64,000 bases of DNA from JASSUD01 sp031963005 (GTDB lineage: Bacteria; Pseudomonadota; Gammaproteobacteria; Burkholderiales; Burkholderiaceae). The notes beneath the pieces are model-generated. The model did no database searches. It was not told the DNA's origin and worked only from the letters and a program-made list of their open reading frames with translations. Positions 34,915 through 43,419 of this stretch are shown one piece after another; within the stretch, counting starts at the first letter, position 1, and each line of letters begins with the position of its first letter. Made by a program: the position numbers and the translations under genes. The DNA is taken from positions 1-64,000 of the forward strand of contig JASSUL010000005.1 in NCBI GenBank assembly GCA_031963005.1. Direction: 5' to 3'.

Positions 34915-36083
34915 AGCGACTCTCCTCCTTCCCCAATAGCGTCTAGACTTGCTTTTAAGCTAGGTAACGCACTATTTTTGGGCATACCGCGAACCTTTTC
35001 AATAGCGCTGCGCACAAGCTGGGTTTTAGCAGATGCCGGATCAAAATATCGTTTTAGTACATTGTCTATCGCTTGAAGATCGGTGGTTAAAACGCCATCA
35101 TGGCGCGATAACACGGCAAGGCGTGCAGAGAGAAGGCGCAACTTGATATTCTCACGCAAAAAATAGCCTTCTTGCGGGGATATGCGCATGGCATCGGCAT
35201 CATCGATACGTCGTACCTGCACCAAGGTGCGTAGTTCGCGAATAAACCCATCCCACAACCCATTCCAGGTGTTTTTGAGGCTAAAAGTAGCTTTGTGCTC
35301 GGTCTGCGCAGGCGCACTCTGCTCTTCTTGGGCGGGAAGAGGAGCAGCGGCAACTTGACGTACTTCGCCCGCTAAAGGCAAAGCGTCGATCTGCGCGTAG
35401 GCCATATCGAGTAACGCAGCCATACTATTGCTATCGACCACAGGAATCGCTTCTAAAGCTACTAAATCTTGCGTTAGTGCTGCGCGTACGGCCTGCACTT
35501 TGGGAGATTGCAAGCCTGTTAGGCGCGCCAGTGCGCCTTGCAAGGCAAAACGCGCTAAGGACACATTTCCAGTAAGACTTAATTGCCCATTGGCCGTTTC
35601 AAGAACGCGACGTATTTCCAGTAAGGTCAAATGCGCACGATCACGCGTGAAATTTTGATAAAACGCGTCGAATGCCGTTTGCTGAGCTTGAATATGCTCC
35701 ACTTGCACACTGAGATCCGTCAATTGCTGATTCAATTTCTGTATTTTTTCTAGCGTTTGTTGCCCTTGGATCTGTGCAGCTTGCCAGTGTTGCGTATTCT
35801 CTTCAAAGCGTCTTTCAATCTTAGTGCGCTCGTTCGTTATGGCATGCTTAATAAGGATCACGCCATAGGCCGTGGCAGCAATACTCACTAACAATAATAT
35901 GAGATAAAACGCATACCGCTTCCAACGTACGCGGCGACCTTGGCGGCCGGTTGGAGGCACGGAACCTTTCGTATCCGTTGGTATAGACGAGGTGGACGCT
36001 AATGAAGGTTTACTAGGCGTCTCTGGGCTAGAAGCACCGACAGAAGCAGAAGGCGGATCAGAAGAATCGGTTGAAAGGCGCAT
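34911..36083 (-). CDS. hemX: HemX membrane protein (uroporphyrinogen-III C-methyltransferase-like)
   Basis: The 390 residues comprise a Ser/Pro-rich disordered start (1-50), one membrane helix at about 56-78 (FYLILLLVSIAATAYGVILI), a coiled coil (about 85-140, QGQQTLEKIQKLNQQLTDL) and a periplasmic domain. Despite the old enzyme name it lacks a methyltransferase fold. In Burkholderia it is often fused to HemD; here the two are separate genes 244 bp apart with a repeat element between them. Confidence 0.88.
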   Translation of the reverse strand: MRLSTDSSDPPSASVGASSPETPSKPSLASTSSIPTDTKGSVPPTGRQGRRVRWKRYAFYLILLLVSIAATAYGVILIKHAITNERTKIERRFEENTQHWQAAQIQGQQTLEKIQKLNQQLTDLSVQVEHIQAQQTAFDAFYQNFTRDRAHLTLLEIRRVLETANGQLSLTGNVSLARFALQGALARLTGLQSPKVQAVRAALTQDLVALEAIPVVDSNSMAALLDMAYAQIDALPLAGEVRQVAAAPLPAQEEQSAPAQTEHKATFSLKNTWNGLWDGFIRELRTLVQVRRIDDADAMRISPQEGYFLRENIKLRLLSARLAVLSRHDGVLTTDLQAIDNVLKRYFDPASAKTQLVRSAIEKVRGMPKNSALPSLKASLDAIGEGGESL

Positions 36084-36181
36084 ACAGAGTAAAAGAGAAA
36101 ATCGGTTAAAGGTTCGCCGGTATGTACTAAACAGGTTCTTAGAACCTGTTCATAATCTCCAGAAATCGTCCTTGAGGTCGT

Positions 36182-36327
36182 AATGTTGGGGTTCCGTATT
36201 TAATTCAATTTCTCACCCCAACTTACCATTTTTGGGCATTTTTCGTAGGTTGGGGTGCGTTTTGGGGTGATTTTGGAACCCCAACACAACCTACCATACT
36301 GGATACTCGGTTTCAAAAGAAGTCTAT
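36182..36327. repeat. MITE-like repeat, divergent copy between hemD and hemX
   Basis: TTGGGGTTCCGTATTTAATT from 36184 and its inverted counterpart GGAACCCCAACA near 36276 bracket a second inverted pair (CACCCCAAC and GTTGGGGTG). The right flank ACTGGATACTCGGTTTC matches that of the copy at 38364-38508. A separate hairpin, AACAGGTTCT-T-AGAACCTGTT, lies at 36130-36150. Confidence 0.7.
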
Positions 36328-37296
36328 TCATTGCAATACTGCCCGAAGGATAGAAGCACTATCTGCGCTAGCGCTCACTACCTTACTAAACCCTAATGCT
36401 TGTGCACAAGCAGCTACTCTAGCATGCGTAGCAATAATAGCTTGTTGCCTAAAACGCGCGTAGTGATGGGCTGTCAGCTGTTTACGCGCCCATGCATCGA
36501 GATGGCGCATACTCCCAGAACTGGTGATGACCCAATAGGGAAGCGGACTGGGCGCCTCTTGATCTAGTAGTCGGCATAGCGCGTTGCATTGCTCCTGCGA
36601 AGGCACAAGAGGATGGTATTGATAAGCACACAGGATTTCAACCTGCACTCCCTGAGCGCGTAAATGCTCTGAGAGCCATTCGCGCCCTTGATTTCCCCGT
36701 ACAATTAACACAGGACGTGCGCGTAAGGCCTGCCATCCCAGAGTCTTCTCCAAGGCTAAGGCAAAAGCTTCTGAATCGTAATACGCTGTGTGCCCTGATG
36801 TGCTAGCAGCATAGGTGGCCACCGTAGCGGGTGCAATCACCTGATAAGGGGGGCAATGCACACCGTGGTGCGCCAATTCAGCAATACTACCAGGTCCCAT
36901 CACACCAATAGGTATATTCAGAGGCCAATGCACTTTTGTCACTGACAATGAAGAGGATGCCAAAGGTATGTGCTGCGCAGCGGGTTGAGACGCCCAAGTA
37001 TAGTCAATAGCGCTGGGAGACACAAAAATCACCAGTGCATAGTGCTCTATATGTGCCCAAAATTGTTGTAAGGGCTGGATGTCCTCAACCGCACTCAAGC
37101 GAAAGAGTGGGCACTCTATCACCTCCAATCCATATTCTGAAAGCGCCTGTACTAAATCTTTCGACTTACCGATGGGGCGCGTTAGGATCACCGGCGGCAG
37201 GGCTTGGCCTTTTATTGCTGCAAGCGACCTAGAGGCCGCGCTGGACATAGAGGCTAGCGCTTTTTTTTGCTCGATCGGCGTCTGTATAGACATCAC
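36328..37296 (-). CDS. hemD: Uroporphyrinogen-III synthase
   Basis: Closes hydroxymethylbilane to uroporphyrinogen III with inversion of ring D. The 322-residue sequence is poorly conserved, as usual, but has the family pattern: PPVILTRPIGKSKDLVQAL, LVIFVSPSAIDYTW, IGVMGPGSIAEL, VLIVRGNQGREWL and YWVITSSGSMRHLD. The extended N terminus (first ~32 residues) is unusual. The GTG start shares one base with the hemC stop; an ATG follows immediately, so translation is coupled. Confidence 0.9.
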   Translation of the reverse strand: MMSIQTPIEQKKALASMSSAASRSLAAIKGQALPPVILTRPIGKSKDLVQALSEYGLEVIECPLFRLSAVEDIQPLQQFWAHIEHYALVIFVSPSAIDYTWASQPAAQHIPLASSSLSVTKVHWPLNIPIGVMGPGSIAELAHHGVHCPPYQVIAPATVATYAASTSGHTAYYDSEAFALALEKTLGWQALRARPVLIVRGNQGREWLSEHLRAQGVQVEILCAYQYHPLVPSQEQCNALCRLLDQEAPSPLPYWVITSSGSMRHLDAWARKQLTAHHYARFRQQAIIATHARVAACAQALGFSKVVSASADSASILRAVLQ

Positions 37297-38321
37297 TAAG
37301 TGCTCACTCGGGCTGCTGCGCGCTGTATAAACATTTGAATACTCTCTAATGCGCCCTGCTCTATCAAGGCCTGTGCAGCACTTTTCCCCAATGTTTTGGC
37401 TTCGTCTAAAGAGGTCACCTCTGCGCGCATTTGTACGCTGTGCATGTCTTGACTGTCCGGCTTAGCAATACGTGCGCGTAAGAGCAGCGTATTCCCTAGC
37501 GTTGACGCCTTTTCAGAATCTTTTTCACACCATTGAGCAAAAGAAGCCAAGGGCACATCACAGCTGCCTTGCAATAGATGTGATACATGGCGTTCCGCTT
37601 CAATAGCCCAGGCGGTACGATAATCATGTAAGGGCGCCAGCAACTCAAGCAAATCGGTACGATGCGCAGCGATTTCGATCGCTAAAGCGCCTTGCCCAGG
37701 CGCAGGGAGACAATCATCGGCAGGTAAAATGGTGTGAATACGTTCATGCAATCCTAAGCGCTGGAGGCCAGCGGCAGCGAGTATCAGCATATCGTAATGC
37801 CCTGCATCCAGCTTAGCCAAGCGCGTATCAATATTCCCCCGTATTGGGAGGACTTGCAAATGCGGGTTACGCGCTTGCAGCCAGACCATTCTACGCAGGC
37901 TAGAAGTCCCTACCACACTCCCTGCTGGTAAATCCGATACTGTTTTGCAGTGGGAAAAAGTAGCAGAAAATACGCAAGCATCTAAGGGATTACCGCGTTC
38001 CAACACTGCCGCTAGCGTAAAGTCCTCAGAAAGCGTAGCAGGAACATCTTTTAACGAATGCACGGCAAGATCTGCCTGCCCTTCTAGCAAAGCCGCCTCT
38101 AGCGCCGTCACAAAGAGTCCTTTATTGCCGACCTCAGAGAGGGGGCGATCTAATACTTGATCGCCGGCGGTGAGCATCCCTTCAATATGCACTGCGATGC
38201 GCGGATAGCATTTTTGCAATGCGCCTTGCACTTGCTCGGCTTGCCATAGCGCTAAGCGGCTTTTTCTAGAAGCAATGATCAGTTTGGAAGGAGGCGCAAC
38301 GGAAAGAGAGGACAAAGGCAT
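37296..38321 (-). CDS. hemC: Porphobilinogen deaminase (hydroxymethylbilane synthase)
   Basis: Polymerises four porphobilinogens on a dipyrromethane cofactor. The 341 residues contain IIASRKSRLALWQAEQVQ, the DLAVHSLKDVPA active-site loop, GTSSLRRMVWLQARNP, IRGNIDTRLAKLD and the cofactor Cys in LQGSCDVPLASF near 252. It is complete and heads the haem gene run. The upstream gap holds a 145-bp MITE-like repeat. Confidence 0.96.
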   Translation of the reverse strand: MPLSSLSVAPPSKLIIASRKSRLALWQAEQVQGALQKCYPRIAVHIEGMLTAGDQVLDRPLSEVGNKGLFVTALEAALLEGQADLAVHSLKDVPATLSEDFTLAAVLERGNPLDACVFSATFSHCKTVSDLPAGSVVGTSSLRRMVWLQARNPHLQVLPIRGNIDTRLAKLDAGHYDMLILAAAGLQRLGLHERIHTILPADDCLPAPGQGALAIEIAAHRTDLLELLAPLHDYRTAWAIEAERHVSHLLQGSCDVPLASFAQWCEKDSEKASTLGNTLLLRARIAKPDSQDMHSVQMRAEVTSLDEAKTLGKSAAQALIEQGALESIQMFIQRAAARVST

Positions 38322-38363
38322 CAGAGGTCAAGGAAAAAATCTTTTACTATGGCAGTATAAAGG

Positions 38364-38508
38364 TAGGTTGGTGGTGAAGCACGAACCCCAACATGCGTAC
38401 CGCTGACTTTTAATTTTTGGTTTTAGATAATCGTAAGCTGATCATTCAGGACGCCATGGCGTGCATGTTGGGGTTCCGTATTTGATTCAATTCGTCACCA
38501 CCAACCTA
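38364..38508. repeat. 145-bp MITE-like element, copy 1 (rmuC-hemC gap)
   Basis: Terminal repeats TAGGTTGGTGGTGA (38364-38377) and TCACCACCAACCTA (38495-38508) enclose a core with ACCGCTGACTTTTAA on the left and GACGCCATGGCG on the right. The right arm is about 13 bp longer than the left, carrying GTATTTGATTCAATT. The flank beyond the right end reads ACTGGATACTCGGTTTCGAA. No coding capacity. Confidence 0.85.
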
Positions 38509-38582
38509 GCATACTGGATACTCGGTTTCGAAAGAAGTCTAATACAAAAGCATACCGCAATCCCGTGGCATAGGGTTAGGGG

Positions 38583-40076
38583 TTATACATCATCTGGGGA
38601 AGGCGTTTCCAACTCCACTCCGAGCAATCCCCTCGCTTGTGCTTCTGGCAAAGCTTCTACGGTGCGCAATTTTTTATGCATCACGCGTGTGCGTTGTTGC
38701 GCTAGGTCGATGGAACGTGTCACCGTTTCAAGCTGCGACTTGGTACGCGAGAGCACATCGCCAAACTTAGAAAACTCGGTTTTCACCGCGCTTAATACTT
38801 GCCATACTTCACTAGAGCGTTTTTCGATCGCTAATGTACGAAACCCCATTTGTAGGCTGTTTAACAGTGCGGTCAATGTAGTAGGACCGGTCAAAGTCAC
38901 ACGGTATATGCGCTGTAAGGTATCACTTAACCCTGGACGACGTAGCGCTTCAGCATATAAGCCTTCGGTAGGTAAATATAGTAGCGCGAAATCGGTCGTG
39001 TGCGGAGGGGAGAGATATTTTTCAGCAATCTTTTTTGCTTCTTGCTTGATGCGGTTTTCTAATGCTTTAGAGGCTTCTTCTACTGCAGCAGCATCCCCTT
39101 GATCATGGGCTACCAGCAAAAGTTCATAGTCTTCAGAGGGAAATTTGGCATCAATAGGGAGCCAGACGGGCGTGCCCCACTCTTCTAGCAGCGCATCACT
39201 GTCGATTGCTTCCGATATGGATGCAGAGGCATGCGTCTCCGGTGTTTGCGCATGGTCTGGATGCAGTGAGGTATGCGCGACCTGCGTTTTTTGACTCTGC
39301 GCATCCCTACGTTGCCGCCCAGAAGTATTCGCATCACTCCCCAGGCCAGGTAAGCGAATGGCGAATTCGACCCGTTCGCTGCTCCCGGGTACAGTAGCCA
39401 CATTCATAGCATACTGTTCACGCGTCAAAATTTGCTCCAGTAAAGCGCCAAGCTGCGCTTCTCCCCATAGACCTCGGGTTTTTACATTGGTGAGCACTCT
39501 TTTTAAATCACCGACACCGGCTGCTAAGCTATTCATTTCACCCAGACTGCGATGTACCTGTTCTAAGCGCGTAGACACCAGTTGGAAAGATTCGCCTAAG
39601 CGTTGCTCGAGCGTTGCATGCAATTTCTCATCGACCGTGCGGCGCATTTCTTCGAGCTTTTGCGCGTTATTGGCTTCGATATCTTTTAATTTTTGTTCAA
39701 GCACTGCACGCATCTCAGACAAACTGTGATGAATACGGTCGACATACTGACTATGCAAACTCGCCTGTCCCGTAAAGTGTGAAGAAACGGTTTGTTGTAA
39801 CAGGGCTAAGCTTGCCGATGCTTCGCTGCGCCCTAGATGTGCGGTCTCTGCAATTTCCGTACGCATATTACGCTCTAAGCGCTCCAAAGCGGCGATTTGC
39901 GCCTCCTGTTGCGCACTCAAACGCTCGCTGTGCAGCAAAAGCGTTTCCAAAGTCATAGGGATGGAAATCTTAGCCTGCCTATGCCGCAAGGCCATGTGCG
40001 CTAGAAAAACAAAAAGCCCCAATACGAGTAATGCGGCTAATGCTAAAAGAGGGATCGAAGAATTCATAAAACTCAT
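38583..40076 (-). CDS. rmuC: DNA recombination protein RmuC
   Basis: The 497-residue product has an N-terminal membrane helix (about 8-28), a long coiled coil (about 45-180, QQEAQIAALERLERNMRTEI), and the C-terminal nuclease-like RmuC domain (GLWGEAQLGALLEQILTREQ, WLPIDAKFPSEDYELLL, DFALLYLPTEGLYAEAL). RmuC limits inversion between short repeats in E. coli, an interesting neighbour for the flipped repeat elements here. A low-complexity insertion (about 245-285) interrupts the domain. Confidence 0.92.
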   Translation of the reverse strand: MSFMNSSIPLLALAALLVLGLFVFLAHMALRHRQAKISIPMTLETLLLHSERLSAQQEAQIAALERLERNMRTEIAETAHLGRSEASASLALLQQTVSSHFTGQASLHSQYVDRIHHSLSEMRAVLEQKLKDIEANNAQKLEEMRRTVDEKLHATLEQRLGESFQLVSTRLEQVHRSLGEMNSLAAGVGDLKRVLTNVKTRGLWGEAQLGALLEQILTREQYAMNVATVPGSSERVEFAIRLPGLGSDANTSGRQRRDAQSQKTQVAHTSLHPDHAQTPETHASASISEAIDSDALLEEWGTPVWLPIDAKFPSEDYELLLVAHDQGDAAAVEEASKALENRIKQEAKKIAEKYLSPPHTTDFALLYLPTEGLYAEALRRPGLSDTLQRIYRVTLTGPTTLTALLNSLQMGFRTLAIEKRSSEVWQVLSAVKTEFSKFGDVLSRTKSQLETVTRSIDLAQQRTRVMHKKLRTVEALPEAQARGLLGVELETPSPDDV

Positions 40077-40115
40077 AAAACATAGGCTTTAGATACAGCC
40101 TAGACAGAGGAAACT

Positions 40116-41552
40116 CTAAAAAAAGAGCCAAGCAGTCAATGCAAAAAGCGGAAATAGAAGGCCTACAGACCATACCATATAGGCAAAAAAACTAGGCATC
40201 CGTACGCCATGATGCTCTGCAATAGCGCGCACCATCAAATTAGGGGCATTGCCTAAATAGGTATTCGCCCCCATAAATACGGCTCCAGCGGATATTGCTG
40301 CCAAAAGAGCAGCCCCTTCTTGCATTAAGCGCGAGGCATCTCCTCCTGCAACATTAAAAAAAATTAAATACGTTGGAGCATTATCTAGAAAGGAAGACAT
40401 CAGACCCGTCACCCAGAAATAACGTATGGGTTGTGACACCCCTTGGGCATCATTGACCAAGTTCCCTACCCACGCTAGCGGACCCGCCTCCCCGGCTTGA
40501 AGCATGGCCAGTACAGGCGCCATAGTCAAAAAAATGGCCGCAAATAATTGCATGACTTCTTTAATCGGCAACCAAGAAAAGGCATTATCCCGACGTAAAA
40601 TTTTGGGTGTATAGCGCCAAGAAATCACAATGACGAAAGCCAATATGGCATCACGCCACAACGATCTGGCAGCCAGTACAACTCCTGTATGCGTTTGAAT
40701 CCATGCTAAAAAATCGGCCCCAATACGTTTATCTGGGGAGATATTTTGGGCCGATAGCGCAGCAGGCTCTAAACCGCTCCATAGCACCACCCCTAAAATG
40801 ATCAATAAAAGCCCTAGGTTGAACCTTCCTTGTAAGGTGAAAGGCCTGCTCCATGGAGTCGGATGCGCTACTGCCGTAGATCGCACCGGTTCGCGGCTAA
40901 AGTAATATCGATCTAGCGCATAAAACAGCGCCAATAACACGGCGCTAATAAAAAGGGTGGGTTGCCAAAGGTGTACGGTGGTCCAAAAAAAGGAGACTCC
41001 TCGCAAAAAGCCCAAGAATAAGGGGGGATCTCCCAGTGGTGTAAGCGCTCCACCAATATTTGCCACCAGAAAAATAAAAAAGATCACCGTATGCGCTTGT
41101 TTCTCACGGTGAACATTAGCGGATAGTAAAGGGCGTATCCATAACATCGCAGCGCCGGTGGTACCAATAATACTGGCAAGCGCCGTTCCCATCGCCAGCA
41201 ATGCCGTATTGCCTACCGGAGTCCCTGGAAAATGCCATCGCAGGCGAATCCCACCCGCTACGGTATATAAAGCGGTCAGTAATAGGATAAAGGGCAGATA
41301 CTCTACCAGCAGCACATGAAAAAATAGCTCGCGGACAGCGTCCATCCCATGCCCAATGCCTAATGACGTCAATATCACTACGGACCAAAATAGAACCACT
41401 TTAGCCGTATGGGCATGCCAAAAATGGGGTGCGCACATCGGTAATAGCGCAATCGAGAGCAGCACTCCACAAAATGGGAGTGCCCAGTAAAGACTTTGAA
41501 AAATAAGAGGATGATCAGAAGCAGTCATGCGCAGAAGCTCAGTAAATAGCAA
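40116..41552 (-). CDS. Sodium:proton antiporter (NhaD/ArsB-related ion transporter)
   Basis: A 478-residue polytopic protein with about 11-12 membrane helices. The motifs NIGGALTPLGDPPLFLGFLR and the second inverted half SSFLDNAPTYLIFFN with FMGANTYLGNAPNLMVRAI are those of the NhaD-like branch of the ion transporter superfamily. It probably exchanges Na+ for H+. The start used (MLFTELL) may be a few codons early; MTASDHPL at residue 9 is an alternative. It stands between a MITE-like repeat and rmuC. Confidence 0.85.
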   Translation of the reverse strand: MLFTELLRMTASDHPLIFQSLYWALPFCGVLLSIALLPMCAPHFWHAHTAKVVLFWSVVILTSLGIGHGMDAVRELFFHVLLVEYLPFILLLTALYTVAGGIRLRWHFPGTPVGNTALLAMGTALASIIGTTGAAMLWIRPLLSANVHREKQAHTVIFFIFLVANIGGALTPLGDPPLFLGFLRGVSFFWTTVHLWQPTLFISAVLLALFYALDRYYFSREPVRSTAVAHPTPWSRPFTLQGRFNLGLLLIILGVVLWSGLEPAALSAQNISPDKRIGADFLAWIQTHTGVVLAARSLWRDAILAFVIVISWRYTPKILRRDNAFSWLPIKEVMQLFAAIFLTMAPVLAMLQAGEAGPLAWVGNLVNDAQGVSQPIRYFWVTGLMSSFLDNAPTYLIFFNVAGGDASRLMQEGAALLAAISAGAVFMGANTYLGNAPNLMVRAIAEHHGVRMPSFFAYMVWSVGLLFPLFALTAWLFF

Positions 41553-41598
41553 TTATTTTTATCATCAGATTTCTTTCGAAACCGAGTAGCGAGCATGG

Positions 41599-41743
41599 TA
41601 GGTTGGTGGTGACGAAGGAACACCAACATGCGCGCCATGGCGCCCTTGATGATCAGCTTACGATTATCTAAAAGCTAAAATTAAAAGTCAGCGGTACGCA
41701 TGTTGGGGTTCCGTATTTGATTCAATTCGTCACCACCAACCTA
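41599..41743. repeat. 145-bp MITE-like element, copy 2 (core flipped), beside hemJ
   Basis: Same terminal repeats as copy 1 (41599-41612 and 41730-41743) and exactly the same length. The core is in the opposite orientation (GCGCCATGGCG on the left, GTCAGCGGTAC on the right), yet the longer arm with GTATTTGATTCAATT is again on the right. The left flank TTTCTTTCGAAACCGAGTA is the reverse of the copy 1 right flank. It ends 3 bp from the hemJ stop codon. Confidence 0.88.
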
Positions 41744-41746
41744 CTG

Positions 41747-42163
41747 CTAAAACGGTTTCATCACCGCTAAAAATACCCCTGCAAATAAACCTAATGTGGG
41801 AAGTTCATTCACCATCCGGTAATAGCGGTGGCTATGCGTATTACTGCCGTTTTCAAACCCTCGAAGCCAGCGTACACAGGCGATATGATAAAGCACTAAC
41901 AGTGCTGCGATCATCGCTTTAGCATGCAACCACCCTTGATAAGGCCCCATGCCCAGCTGATACCATATCGCCACTCCTAGCCCCAATGCAGGCACAACCA
42001 GTAGTGTCATAAATCGTAGCAGTTTACGCGCCATGGTGATTAAACGCTGCCTAGCCATAGGGTCTGTTTCTAATGCCAGGTTGACATAGATCCTGGGCAA
42101 ATAAAAAAGCCCCGCAAACCAAGACGTTATAAAAATGATATGAAGCGTTTTTAGCCAGAGCAT
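41747..42163 (-). CDS. hemJ: Protoporphyrinogen oxidase HemJ-like (CopD/UPF0093 family)
   Basis: A 138-residue protein of four membrane helices. The family pattern is clear: LWLKTLHIIFITSWFAGLFY with the conserved His, YLPRIYVN, KLLRFMTLLVVPALGLG, WLHAKAMIAALLVLYH, and the end YYRMVNELPTLGL ... VMKPF. HemJ oxidises protoporphyrinogen IX, complementing hemC and hemD nearby. The stop sits beside the end of a MITE-like element. Confidence 0.85.
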   Translation of the reverse strand: MLWLKTLHIIFITSWFAGLFYLPRIYVNLALETDPMARQRLITMARKLLRFMTLLVVPALGLGVAIWYQLGMGPYQGWLHAKAMIAALLVLYHIACVRWLRGFENGSNTHSHRYYRMVNELPTLGLFAGVFLAVMKPF

Positions 42164-42205
42164 AGGATCTTTTATATCAATATTTTTTCAAATGTATTTA
42201 ACCAA

Positions 42206-43402
42206 TCACCGTCGAAATAGGTGACATAAACCTGCAGCTAATTGAAACAAACCTTCCCATATGCCTGGCACAGGCAGCCCCGCGTAAGGCGCAGTAGAGA
42301 AAGGAGGACGCTTTGTATTGCAGGTTGTATTGTGGCCTGTATCGTGGCCCGTATTGCGACCTGTATTGCGACCTGTATCGCAGGAAGCGGCAAAATGGGA
42401 AGGCGGCGTGCTAGCTATCGTAGGCATCATGCGTAAAAAAGGAATCCCTTTGATCTGCCTATCTAGCTGAGCTGCTAGCGATAAGCTTGCCTGCAAAGCC
42501 TCTGTAGAATACTGTTTGAGCGCCGAACCCATCAACTGTGCACGCGCGCCCCATACTCGATTTTCTCGTAATGCTTGCGCCAAAGGGCATCCTGCCTGAA
42601 TGCTTTTTTGAATACGCAGCATCGCTCTAATATCTTCTGTGAGTACCCATAATACTAATACGGGGGAGATATCTTCTTCTCGCAAACCCTCTAATAGCGT
42701 AGTCAAGCGGCGTATATCCGCTGCGAGGAAGGCTTCACTTAATTGAAATACATCATAACGTGCAACGTCGAGCACCGCCTCTTTAAGCTGTTTTGCGGTG
42801 AGCTCTCCACTAGGATAGAGCAAACCCAACTTCTGAATTTCCTGATACGCAGCGAGCAGATTGCCTTCTACGCAATCGACTATGAACTGTAATGCCTGTT
42901 GCCCTGCGGTATTTTTTTCAACATATTGCCCCTGCTGTTGTAAGCGCTGCCGAATCCAGCCTGCAAGTTGAGGGTAGGAAACTTTATCGATCTGTATGCT
43001 TACACCGACACGCTCTAGTGCCGTAAACCAAGCGCTTTTTTGTGTAGTGGCATCTACACGGGGAAGTTGAATGAAAAATGCCGTGTGCTCATCGATAGAC
43101 TGGGCTAATGCTTCTAAGGCTGCTGCACCTGCTACGCCAGGCTTGGCACTGGGAAAACGCAATTCTATAAATCGGCGATCTCCAAACAGCGACATGGCGC
43201 AGCTTGCTTCTTGCACTTGCATCCAATCAAAACCGCGCTCTATATCAAAAACCTGGCGGTCCCGATACCCCGCATCGCGTGCAGCTATGCGTATTTGATC
43301 GGCCGCCTCTTGGAGTAAAAGCAGTTCATCTCCATGGACAATATATAAGCCTGCAAAGCGCTCTTTCAGATGGGATGCAAGGTGCGTCGGAGATATTTTC
43401 AT
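42206..43402 (-). CDS. holA: DNA polymerase III delta subunit, with an in-frame minisatellite
   Basis: Clamp-loader subunit that opens the beta clamp. The 398-residue sequence shows the family opening (LYIVHGDELLLLQEAADQIR), PRVDATTQKSAWFTALERVG, the middle domain (IVDCVEGNLLAAYQEIQKLG) and the collar region (VWGARAQLMGSALKQYSTEA). Residues about 340-363 are a tandem repeat of TGRN/TGHD/TGHN units encoded by six 12-bp DNA repeats, absent from the family. The normal C terminus follows it, so the protein is probably functional. Confidence 0.92.
   Translation of the reverse strand: MKISPTHLASHLKERFAGLYIVHGDELLLLQEAADQIRIAARDAGYRDRQVFDIERGFDWMQVQEASCAMSLFGDRRFIELRFPSAKPGVAGAAALEALAQSIDEHTAFFIQLPRVDATTQKSAWFTALERVGVSIQIDKVSYPQLAGWIRQRLQQQGQYVEKNTAGQQALQFIVDCVEGNLLAAYQEIQKLGLLYPSGELTAKQLKEAVLDVARYDVFQLSEAFLAADIRRLTTLLEGLREEDISPVLVLWVLTEDIRAMLRIQKSIQAGCPLAQALRENRVWGARAQLMGSALKQYSTEALQASLSLAAQLDRQIKGIPFLRMMPTIASTPPSHFAASCDTGRNTGRNTGHDTGHNTTCNTKRPPFSTAPYAGLPVPGIWEGLFQLAAGLCHLFRR
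42313..42384. repeat. Six 12-bp tandem repeats inside holA
   Basis: Units such as CTGTATCGTGGC and CTGTATTGCGAC repeat six times without breaking the reading frame (12 bp = 4 codons). Units differ at 1-4 positions. Copy number could vary between strains. Confidence 0.9.
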
Positions 43403-43419
43403 CGTAGAGCACGCTGGAA

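Noticed and set aside
38461..39102. 213-codon plus-strand frame
   Set aside because: Antisense shadow of rmuC that starts within a repeat; composition is not protein-like.
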